A stretch of DNA of 64,000 nucleotides from Beroe forskalii (Eukaryota > Ctenophora > Nuda > Beroida > Beroidae), in the NCBI GenBank assembly GCA_011033025.1, contig WFMF01000100.1, forward strand, positions 124,001 through 188,000. The letters run 5' to 3'. The notes under the pieces are model-generated. The model did no database searches, had not been told where the DNA came from, and saw only the letters and a program-made list of their open reading frames with translations. The position numbers were made by a program, and so were the translations under genes. Below are positions 31,661 through 43,800 of the stretch, piece by piece. Positions within the stretch are counted from its first letter, which is position 1; every line of letters begins with the position of its first letter.

Positions 31661-33701
31661 GGGGGGGGTCCACCGGCCAACGGCCAACCGTCTTAAAAAT
31701 TTGGTGTTTCGGCCAATTGGCCGTTGGCCGGTTGGCCGTTTTTTTCCTTTTTCATCCCTGGTTTCGTCCAGAAGCATTATAGTTGAAAGTTGTGAGAGAA
31801 AAAGTTGTTACAATTTCTATAACTGGCATTTTCCTGCTAATTTGATTGGTGGGGGGTGTCAAATGTGTCAATCAAGGTTGTTCAAACAGTTGAAAATAGC
31901 CCTTGTGCTTGAAGAAGGCCCAAGCTCCATATGTTTATATAATGCTGTTTTATGTTGCCAAAATCAACTTTTGAAAGTTGTTAATGGTCCAGGATTTGTA
32001 GATTAACCCTTGATAAGTTCAAGTGTACACCATCCCACCTGTAAGGTTCTTCCCTTATAGTCTTAAAAATCCATTTTAGTATAGTCATGTTGTCTTATCC
32101 CTGATTCCCTGCCACGCCTGGAACCATTTTCTGTTCATGTATGAAACATATGATTCTATTGACTGTCTCCCTGCATGTATATGACCTAGGGATGACATTC
32201 ACGAGCCCTTGCCAGCTTGCCTGGCAGTCCTAAATAGTTTATGCAGTTCAAGTACTAAGGCCTTATAGTTTGCAATGATTCCTAGGATTGGCTCAGGCCT
32301 TTTTGTAGTGCGGCATGCAATTCATTTGACCCTCCAACAATACACCCCCAACACTTGATCTTTAAGACATGTTGTCATAGTCAGGAAGCTGTCAGCAGTA
32401 GGTCTGGACTAGTTCCGGATGAGGATCTGGATCCTCTCGTTCCTCCTTGTTTCCAGGGCAGATGGCTTGATCACGTCTCCTCTGTAGGGCGTAGGCACGG
32501 AACATCTTGGTTCAGGAGAGGTTCATCCCACTTAAAGACCTTGAATAAGCTGTGGATTATTGCGTTTGATCTGTGTTGATTCATCGAGGAATGCAATGCC
32601 AGGGGGGGGGGAGGTTAAATGTCGCTGCAATCCTCGAACTGTGATGTTTGATCCCCCGCTTTCCTCTACAGATAGAGGAACTATCTGGTAAAGGTAGGGA
32701 TCTGTTGTAGCTTGGGGACCAGATGCACCATCATATCCAGGATGTGCAGGCTAAGCGATTCGTCTAGGCACCAAGGTTTGCACCCAGGTAGAGGGATAGA
32801 TCTGTGTGCAGCAGGAGGGGAAGTTGGTGGTTTCTGCAACACTCGATTGGGATGGACAAGAAATCCATTGGCGAGGGCCAGGAGCTGCATGACAGGATGA
32901 AAATACTGAGGAGGAGACTGGATACAAGACTCAGAACGAAGTTGAGGAGCAGTGGCTGATCATGAGGAGTTGAGGAGGAGGCCAAGGTACTAAGGCGGGA
33001 CAGGGCTGAGGAATCCATGGTACTTTAGTGTGAGGCACTGAGTCAGGGCGACTAGATGGGCAGGGCACTTTCAGGGCTAAATTGGGGCAAAGAGGGCTGA
33101 ACTGGAAAGAAGGATGGTGGAAGAATGAAGTCAGGAGGTGAAGCTGAAGGGAGCACTGGTGTTGAAGGAGGTAATATAAGTTGTGGAAAGGTGATATTAG
33201 TGGTTGGAACTGGTTGCAGGGCCTTGAGGTTGACAGAATTCTGGGAAGCCAACTTTAGCTCCAATAGTCCAATGTCAGGACTCTGTGCCGCAGTCTTATT
33301 AATTGACAATCCCTTTCATCAGAATTAAGGAGCCCTCATGCAAGGAGATTTTTTATCAAGCACTCAAGTACTTTCCCGGCCACTGGAACATATTCAATAC
33401 CTCTTGGTGAACCTATTTAGATGTTAACAGTAGGATGATCCTGGTCCATGAGTTGTTAAAAGTACTAGACTGTACGAAAATGAGCTAAATTATCTTTAAT
33501 ATCACATTTTTTCGATATTGGTGTCTTCAAATGTACTCAGATGTGTTCTTAGAACTATTACAAACAACTTTCTCTCTGGGAGTTTTCTGATTGGACCCCC
33601 CTAAAGAGCGTAAATATCAAAAATAAAAAAACGGCCAACCGGCCAACCGTCTAAAAAATTTTCAATTTCGGCCAATTGGCCGTTGGCCGGTGGACCCCCC
33701 C
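31661..33701. mobile_element. 2.04-kb non-autonomous hAT-like element with nested CGGCCAAC inverted repeats
   Basis: The ends are GGGGGGGTCCACCGGCCAAC and its inverse. CAAGGCA flanks both sides (31654-31660 and 33702-33708; 7 or 8 bp), fitting hAT. The subterminal ~80 bases at each end are built from CGGCCAA(C/T)(C/G)GGCC units including the palindrome CGGCCAATTGGCCG. The matching position of copy 1 (near 27297) is empty. No transposase frame was found; the interior has only short open frames. Confidence 0.88.
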
Positions 33702-33823
33702 CAAGGCATGATATTTGATTTGCAGTCATTTTTACAATATTGGTGTTTTATGATTGGTCCTCCAGATCCATTGTTCATACTGGCTTGGTTCTCTCTTTTT
33801 AAACAATATATCCAACTAAATTA

Positions 33824-34890
33824 ATTTCTGATAGGATTATGTCAAATGATGCCCCAACTGCAGGGGCAAAGCATTATCCTCAAAATCAAGACAGCCAAAA
33901 TAAACAGGTTGATAGTAATATGATTATATTTTTGTACATGTGATCCTTCATGATATCAAGGGAATGAAATGCAAGTTAAACTCAATGATGATAATGAATC
34001 GAATGAATCTAACAATTTCACACAACCACAAATCTACTGACAGTTTTAGAATTTAAGATTTCATCTTCAGGGTCTCTGTGTGAATGTTAATCGTCCTCAG
34101 TAAAATGAGGAATATATTAAATTATTATACATCCCCATTCTAGAACCTGTAGTAATGTTAGTACAACCTGATTTTTGAAGGACGTCATGTTAGTATTGTT
34201 TCAGTGTCGTCACACAATCATAATTATAACATTCATACATGTTTCTACTCCTCTCTAAAATGGGAACGTACTGCAATAACCAGCCACCACCAAGCGCTAT
34301 TCAAGTTCTTAAGTATTTTTAGGCACATTTCTTCAAGGAGTAACCTTGCATATCAATGGGAATTGGGGATAATATGCAAGCATTTTGATTGAATTATGAA
34401 ATAGGTCAGAGCATAGCGTGGAGAGGAACAGGACACCCGCTCTCTCTACATAGTGCCAATTCGATTATCTACCTCCCCACTTCACTGTTGGACTAACATG
34501 AAAATGACTAACATGCTTTTGCAACGCAACATACAATAATACAGTGGGTTGTTTAGATCTGGGCAACCTGACATACAAATATGAACGGGGTTGCCTGTTT
34601 CTGTAACTTGAGCTCCCTGGCAGAGGAGGAGCAATGCTGCAATAGCATTTGTAAACAGTGATGAACAGTGTCCTCTAGCGACTGGTAAATGTATACAATC
34701 GGAACTGTTGATTATTTTCACAATTTTATTTCTGTGGATGTTTGTTGTCAACCGTCAAGCAGGTCACATGTTAGTAATTTTGTCCTTTTATTATCCTAGA
34801 TGTTAGTACAATATGTTGCATAAGTTGCCTGGGTTTTTGAATGGGGTATCAATGGCCAACAAATAAAAAAAGATTTTCTTGCTTCATATC
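33824..34890. other. Upstream region of the plus-strand AQR gene
   Basis: AT-rich, no gene supported. No TATA or initiator element could be assigned with confidence. Confidence 0.45.
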
Positions 34891-37800
34891 ATGTCTTCCT
34901 TGACTAATTGCAATGTTATCCAGAAACCTAGAAGTGGTGTTATCCCAACTGTCAATGAAATTCGTGGTGATGTCATAACCTCCCTGGCTAATCAATACTG
35001 GGCCCCACACTCCAGCCTAGAGAAGAAGCTTCCTTTTTCTCAAGAAATAATTGAAAGGATTTATTACAAAGAAATCGGATATAGGTAATAAACATATGTA
35101 TGATTTTGGATTTGCAATTGAGAAATTTCTGATTAACTGAATTTTTCTATATGACTCACATTTTATGTCGAACAACTAGGTAGTTATTATGACATTGCTG
35201 ACACAAATTTCAAACATGAATATGTTTTCAGGTTCCCAATTAGACGCATCATGCTTCTTGAATTCAGTCAATACCTTGAGCTTTACCTGTGGCCAAACTT
35301 TAACCCTGGAAGGCTCTCTCCTGCATACATTATGAGTATTGTCATGATCATCAATGAGAAGTTCAGACAAAAGGTTCCTGTTTGGAAAGTGTTCAGGGAC
35401 AGTCCCACCCAGGTACCAAATATTATGAAATAACTATCCTAACAGACTCTTTTCATGTGTTACACTTTGAAGTGGAGCAAGGTAAAATTTTTATTTCTAA
35501 GCAATCAGATTTACTGACATGATATTTCTACCTATTTCATATGCTTGTATCCCTCAGGTACCTTTGTTTTTCCATGCTGTCAAAGAAGCAATCAAAGAAA
35601 TCAATGATCAGTTCAGCTTGAAGGAACAGACTGTACTACTTATTTTCCTCATTCATTGCTTCAATAGTTTGGTGAGTGAAAATTTGGGGAAAGTCGTAAT
35701 TCTTCATACATGCTCTAATCCAAAATTAGCTATCACAATAATAATTTGTATTGTCCTTGGTAAAGCCTGGAATATCCGGGAATATTGTGAATGAGAATAC
35801 CCATGATCAGGAAGAAGATCTAGTAAGGACGCACATTCAACACACTGTTAGTCTTGGAATTTGGAGGTGCCTACTTCCTGGTAAACTCAAGAGTCTACTT
35901 GGTTAGTAGCTATTGATTTTCAGCTATTCAGTTTTCATCCTTGCTTGTGGATCTGACTCTCATATGTTGTGAAGAAAAAAATAAACTGCCAATATTTTGC
36001 CTTATTCGTAAGTGCAAGTAGCCAGACATCCAGTTATATATCCTTCAGAGAGTAACCCAAAGTTGGACAAACGCTGGAGCAGTCTTATGAAGCGTGAGGC
36101 AAAGCTAGGACCCCGAGAGAAGGGTCTGAGAGTCAATGATTACCACTTTCTCCACAAGCTGATACACAAGTACTTTGCTGTCTTGGCTGAGATTCCAGCT
36201 GATGGATACATCACCATGGAGGAAGTGAGAGTGATTCATATATTTGTAGAATTTGCTGTGAACGTTTTTGGCTTGAATTTAGGCAAATTATCAATTATAT
36301 AGCAGCTATGGCAACATGTTTTGATTCTCGAACAATATTCTTTGATCGCATTCCCTTATAACCACTTCCTCCAGGTCAACTACTGTGAGCGTTTTCTTGA
36401 GCTGTGTATCGACTTACAAGCCCAACTTCCCACTCGACGTTTCCTCAACACCCTGCTTCTGGACTCACAACTCATTGTCCGCTCGGCTCTCAGTAACTTA
36501 GCTCAGAGGGAGCAGGAGGGGCACCTGTTCTGTGAACTGCTCAAGATGGTCAAGTTCTACTCCAAGTACGATCCCGTTCTGAAATTTCTTTGCTCTTAGA
36601 TTTGTAAATTGTAAATTTGTGAAGTGTAAATTTGTAAATTTACAATTATTGTAAATTTGTAAATTGTCAATTACTGTAAATCTTTGAAATGTGAACCCAG
36701 TCTATAAAATCGTGAGCTGTATAATTATTAAAACACAACACTGTTCTCCATTAATGTAGCCTTGTGACTGCGTTAGTGACCAACGACTATTTGAACAGTG
36801 AACTTGAAATATAAATTCTTGCACTTTACCAGGTTTGAGATAGATGACTTGGAGGGTGATCCACTAACGGAAACACAGATGCTTACCGTACATTACGATC
36901 AAGTGCTCAACCTACAGAAACAGTGCTTCGCTCACTTCAAGGTTATTCCTTAATTCTTTACTTCTTTGTGGAATGAAGTATTTTCAATAGAAATAAACAT
37001 GCAATGCCAAAAAATCTAATAACTAATGTCGAAGACATAAAATCATGAAACTTTATAAATAATATGCGATGTAAGAACTATATATAATGGAGTCTGCTTC
37101 ATTTCTTTGACTTGAACCTTCTATCTTTCCATCGACAATTTGATTTAGGATTTTCCTAATTACTGTGCCATTTTTTACAGGAATTAGAAGAGTTGGCACT
37201 GGCTAACATCAGCCAGGTTGACTCAAGGGACAGTCTGCTTTCCTACCTCAAGTGTCTGAATAACAAACGGCTTCATGAACTGGCACACCATCTCAACCTA
37301 TTGGAACCGGTAATTGAGTTAATTGACTATTTATGCATTGAATGGCGTTGGTTTTTAGGACATACCAGTTAAATGGAATTTTCGCTCGGTATCCATAGGG
37401 TCTCTAGAACCTAATTATAATATCAACGTCGTATTATAGATGTTTTGCTTTGAGAACCATGCGTTAGAATGAAATGTTGGTATTTTATGAACTGAAAATC
37501 GTTTGAATTATATATAACTCCAAAGACCACTCATCTGCCCTGACACTAACTTTACACACGTATCACAGTACGACAAGGCACTTCCACTAACTTAACACAC
37601 GTCTCACAGTACGACAAGGCACTGACACTAACATAACACACGTCTCACAGTACGACAAGGCACTGACACTAACATAACACACGTCTCACAGTACGACAAG
37701 GCACTGACACTAACATAACACACGTCTCACAGTACGACAAGGCACTTCCACTAACTTAACACACGTCTCACAGTACGACAAGGCACTGACACTAACATAA

Positions 37801-40800
37801 CACACGTCTCACAGTACGACAAGGCACTGACACTAACTTAACACACGTATCACAGTACGACAAGGCACTGACACTAACTTAACACACGTCTCACAGTACG
37901 ACAAGGCACTGACACTAACTTAACACACGTCTCACAGTACGACAAGGCACTGACACTAACTTAACACACGTATCACAGTTCGACAAGGCACTGACACTAA
38001 CTTAACACACGTATCACTATCACACCGTACGACAAGGCGCGGTACAAGAGCAGCTTCCTCCTGGAAGTGTTGGTGTGTCACCACGAGAGCAGGCAGAGTC
38101 AGATAGACGAGATCAACTCAATGCCCCTCTATCCTACAGAGCAGGTTTGTGTATTCTTATATTTATTATTTATTTAACGATGTCTAAGCGTGTAACAAAT
38201 TACTTGAATTTATTTATTGTTTTATATTTTAACCGTCAAAACCAAAGGCTCTTCAACCGCTAAGTCTATCCTAATCCACATTGAAGGCAGAGCACCAATA
38301 CTAAGTAGCAGTCCACTGCAGGGGCGTAGCCAGTGGGGAGGCGACACAGGCGGCTGCCTCCCCCTTTTTGGACAGACAATATGAAAATGTTGTTAATTTT
38401 GTTGAGATGAGAGCATTGAGTCAAGCAAAATAAAACATTCAACAGGTTGTGAAAGTAACTCGCCACCTCCTTTTCAACAAGAATTGCGCCCGTTACCCAT
38501 TTGCGGGCGCTTAATTTCCCTCCCCCGAGCTTGAGAAAATATTAATAGAAACGCGCAATTCTAAATGCATGTGGGACATGGGCAGCTTCGATCCGACGAT
38601 CCACGTTGATGAGCTTTTTAACAACGCAATTGCATTATTTCACGAAGTTATTTATTTCATAAACTCCGTAGTTTGCCATGGTTTTCACGCAAGCAACTAT
38701 TACTATAGCATTGATGATTCAATTTCATGTCGACGGACGTTGCCTGTCTACGTCTATTTCTTCTGACTGGGTGGCTATCAAAAGTGACGTCCAAATGTGG
38801 AACGTTGCGCCGCGCGCGTGGGTAGGGTAACATCCTACGAATTTCATGATATACAATTTCATGATACAGTAATTTGTTTTTCCACCATAAATTGTTCAAA
38901 ATTGCTAGAATTTCAAACATTGGTAATGTGTTGACTCGGCGCTTGAATTTTCGCTAAAATTTGATAGGCTAACTAAAGCTTAACATGAGCGCGCAACGCA
39001 TGATGATGAGCCGCAGCGCCGCGCACAAAACTGTTCGATATGTACATCCATCCTGATCTTGCGGAGTGAATTGCGCGCAACTGCGCGCGCAATTAAGGTT
39101 GCTACGCGACTCCACCTGATGGTACCATTGTTGACGAAATCTCCCTCAAATATGTGGACATCTCCCTCAAATTTGTGGACATCTCCCTCAAATTTTGTGG
39201 ACATATCTCCCTCGGACTTTCCGGGCACTTTCCAGAAATTACAGTAGTTGTATTGCAAATCTGGACCTGCTATGCACATATCCTATTTCTCACCTTCCCA
39301 AACACGATCTCTGCTAACCCTCTCATTTGCCTTTTTGTATTCACAAAAAGGCCAATGGGGAGGGAAAAAATCTAGCTATGCCCCCCCCCCCCTGTCCACT
39401 GGCCGCTCCTCTGTTCATTAACAGTGAACCAGGGTGCCAGCCAAGGACTATAACTGTATAAGGTAAACGGACCTAGGTCCTAAATGCTACAGAGCACCTT
39501 TTTTGCCAAGGAGGAGGATAGGAGTGGGAAGGAAGAACTAGGGAGCGAGGGGACGAAAGAGAGGCCGGAGGGGGCGAGGAGTAAACATCAAACGATATGA
39601 AATAGTAAATACACTGATCTGAACAAGATTTGGTAATACTGTGATAATAATTTATGAATTCAATAATCATCAATATGCCAATATACTAACATACTAGGGT
39701 CTAGGATATTGGGTATTCGATCGGGCAATCGTATATCTCATTAATCGAGCAAATCATGTTCGGACAATTTGTACTACCATGTTACCATGGTAATACCATG
39801 TTACCATGGTAATACCATGGTAACATGGTATTAAATACCATGTTACCATGGTCCTTTCTAGGGTGCATCGGATACTGGGTCACCATCCTCTGGGTCCTCT
39901 GCTTGAACTTCAACAACTTTGATAACGTCATCCAGTGCGTGTTTCATTTTAGAGTATTTTTCATTCCTCATTTTCGGGTACACAGTGTAATCACAATACA
40001 CGCCTTCCCGGATAAACCTCTCGATAATCGCTACCCCCGTTTCCAAAGGCTTGATGTGTTGTAGCACTAAAAGAATCCCGCTGCGATGCCACGCAGCCGT
40101 GAGAAAACCCCGCGATTTCCGTAACTTTAATCCTCCCCGAAATGAAGACCATGATGCCGATCTGAATGTCGTCCATCTGCACGACCGGTTGTCGGTCTGT
40201 CTCCCATACCCGGATAATCTCCACCACCGCATCGTGGGAGAAGAGCAAGGCTGATCCGTCGCACAGCGGCGGAAATACATCATCCGGCCACACGCGGCGC
40301 GAAACAGCGAACAACCCCTCGCGCTCCACCTCCATCTCCAAGCACTGCGATCCACCGTAGAACATGGCGTCCTGCCCGTTACTCCGCAGGTTCGCCAGGT
40401 AGGAGTTCAGGTCCCGGACGTTCACCACGACATCCTCGTCCACAAGGAGCAGGAAAGAGAAGGAGAAGTGGTCGAGGAGGTGGCGTAGGGACCACATGAC
40501 TTTGAAGGTTTGGCGGGCGTATTCGTCCAGGAAGGGGAGCTATGAGGATGTCCCCGTACTGATCTCGCTCAGCTCGCATAGCATCTACATCTGCGGTGTA
40601 TTAAACGTCTCTCAAAGTCCCACCAAAGTTAGAGATGGCTGGGACTGCGAATCAATATATCATGGTAATTAAAATTGTTAATCGACCAATATCAAAGACG
40701 AAAGTCGCCTATTTTTCGTTGATGCTTTGATGTCTCGAAAACAACCCGAAGGTATATCAAGAAAATTAGCCAGGTTCTACCTGCGTCTGGGTCCATGCTC

Positions 40801-43800
40801 CGACCCACCAGGAACATCCACCTCCACGCCATCTCCCGTCCCCTGCTGTCCTTCCAGTGTTGTGCGGGCCAGCCTCGCTCCCTCAGAAGCTGCCGTTCTG
40901 TGGCGTGCTCCGCAGCACGATCTTCACCACAATCAGAAAGTCGTAGTGTGAGATCTAACACCAGGACGAGGGTTAGGATTAGGATGATAACACGTTCCTT
41001 GGTCAGTGTCACGGGAATCATACTGCGAAGTGGGAATGGCATTGGAATATGAGCGGAATATGAGCGGAATATGCTGGAAATACTAGAAATCAAATCAAAT
41101 CAACGTATGGGGTGACAAAGCAAATCAAGTGAAATCAAGGTATTAAAATAAGTCATAATAATATGCTAGTGAAATGACAAATTTCTTTATCATCGATAGC
41201 ACCCGCCTATCAAGACTCAGGTTATACGCAGGCTCTCGAATGAAGTGTTTTGCTCTTCCCTTGCTAAGCTACCTTGTTCAGGGTGAATTTGCTTCCTTCA
41301 CTGGCTGTATTCAACAGAGTTATGTGTCATTAGGTGGACACGGCTGTATATGTGGAGTCATCAATTGCATAATTACCTTAATACCTCCTAATCTCTTTAC
41401 AAACATGAGAGGATGAAGCCCAAACAACAAGACCCGGCCTACTTTTCTGATTCTTAGGCCTTATTGTGTTTTTAGGTTCCATCCCCCAGGCCCCATAGGC
41501 CATATTACATAATATGTTTTGTCATTTTCCTCATGTCTTTGCATAATTCTATCTTCATATTCAATCCCATTTATTCAATTCATTTTTCATCTAGTTCAGT
41601 AATTCATTTACTTTATTTACGTGTTTGTTCATCGTTTTATTGAATTACCAAGGGTGTCAATTCTCATAAAATTGTATTCCTCATATTGTGTTCTCTTTGG
41701 TACCACTGGGTTATTTTAATCTACAAACTACAGTACAGAATTGCTGTAGTTTGGACCGTGCATATGCTTTTAATTCAAATCCAGAAAAAGGTGGCAATAA
41801 CTCAATAATTAAGGGCCAAAATTTCCAATCATCTAATCTGTTTCTGACAGCCTCCTCAGTTGATATTTGCTCCGATCTTTCATTATCAGCACTCCCAATA
41901 CCTTGTCGTCATACATAATCGCTAAGTAAAATAAAAATTATTTATTAGAAATTTACAAAAAAAAATTTAACATTAAAAAAAACTCTCAGGTTCTGTGGGA
42001 TGAGAACGTTGTTCCGAACGAGTTCTTCTCCGGCGAAGGGTGCCTGGCTCTCCCCAAACTAAACCTGCAATTCCTTACGCTCCACGACTACCTGCTACGC
42101 AACTTCAACCTCTTCAGATTGGAAACCATGTACGAAATCAGACAGGTATGTTAGAAGTTTTGGAGTCGGCTTTATTCTTGAAGTGTTAGTGTTATGTCTT
42201 GCTGCACGGCTTGTTTAACTAGGAATTGAAACTGAGATTTTCTAACTGAAATCAGCCACGTAGCCAAGATTTAAGGTCAGGACAGGCATTTCCTCACCAC
42301 AATTAAATCTTATTACGAAATCAGACAGGTTCGTCAGCTTTATTCTCTCTACGGTACCTCGTTAACACCGGTACCTCGTTAACAACGGTACCTCGCTAAC
42401 AACGGTACCTCGCTAACAACGGTACTTCGTTAACACCGGTACCTCGTTAACAACGGTACCTTATTAACAACGGTACCTTATTGACAACGGTACCTTATTG
42501 ACAACAGTACCTTATTGACAACAGTACCTTATTAACAACGGTACCTTGTTAACAACGGTACCTCATTTACAATGGTACCTTACTAACAACGGTACCTTGT
42601 TAACAACGGTACCTTGTTAACAACGGTACCTTGTTAACAACGGTACCTTGTTAACAACGGTACCTTGTTACCAACGGTACCTTATTAACAACGGTACCTT
42701 ATTAACAACGGTACCTTATTCACAACGGTACCTTACTAACAGCGGTACCTTGTTAACGAAGGTACCTTATTAACAACGGTACCTCGTTAACAACGGTGCC
42801 TTACTCCTGGCTACGTGGGCGGACTTATTGTGACCGATTTGAAATATCCAATACTATTAAGATTGATCTGTTTAATGGCGATTGATTTTTCCTATATTTT
42901 GACTTCTTGTCCCCGATAGGACATTGAGGACGCTGTGTTACGACTTTGTCCTTTCTTGGCTTCCGATCAATCCACTCAGTTCTCTGGGTGGGCTAGGATG
43001 GCCCTTCCCGTAGCAAAGTTCAACATTGTAGAGGTTTGATATGCTGGCAACGATAGGATCAGTGCTGATTAATTTAGTTATCATTTTGTAAGATGGGGGT
43101 AAGATTTGGCACTCAGGCCTCAGCATTGGGTTACTGTTAGACCCTTTTGCTCTGGTCACCAATTTAAATCTCTGTTTTAAAGTTTGTTCTTTGTTTCCCC
43201 CTTGAACACATTGTAACGCGCCCCGACGGGGGTTGCAGACTCACTTGAAACCGTTGTAGGTCGCCAAACCCCACGTGGGCAAGAACCACCCTTCGAGAGT
43301 AAGAGCAGACGTGACGATCAACCTCGATATTCGGTAAGGGTGGCACACAATGGGCCCTTTTGTGTTTGGAATTTGTGGAGCGCGCGGTGATTAGGTTGTA
43401 GGTTATTTAGCGAACACGTACGACTTTTTTGCGCGCAGTTGTGGCTTTATCATGAAAGAATTTGCCGCAAAAATTTGCAAAATTTTACCGGCCACCGCTC
43501 GCACGGCCGGTCGTGGGAGCGGTAAAATTTTGCTTGGCAAAGTACTCATAGGCATAATATTCAAAAGGCGAACTCAGAAGTGAGAAGCACTTCATGAAAA
43601 GACTTCATGAATAATAATTTATGATATTGTATTTTGAATAGTTTATTTCAGGATGACTTGTATTGTGGAGCCTTGTTTTAGATATCTACTTCTATCACTT
43701 TATTAGTATATCTCTCGTCTCATTGCTTCCTATCTTTTCATATCAGACGTAACATTGCAACGGAATGGGACTCGTTACGGAAACACGATGTTTGTTTCTT

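Larger units (their letters stand above)
28368..33823 (+). repeat. Long repeat unit, copy 2, split by two insertions
   Basis: The unit is the same as at 25917-27407, in three pieces: 28368-29436, about 31476-31660 and 33702-33823. The first interruption begins at the LINE remnant (29437). The second is a hAT-like element (31661-33701). Piece order and orientation match copy 1. The starts of the copies are about 2.45 kb apart, so this is either a local tandem duplication or two insertions of one repeat. Confidence 0.8.

Noticed and set aside
33052-33328. Short open frames on both strands inside the hAT-like element
   Set aside because: Overlapping low-complexity Pro/Ser and Gly/Glu frames with no transposase motif.
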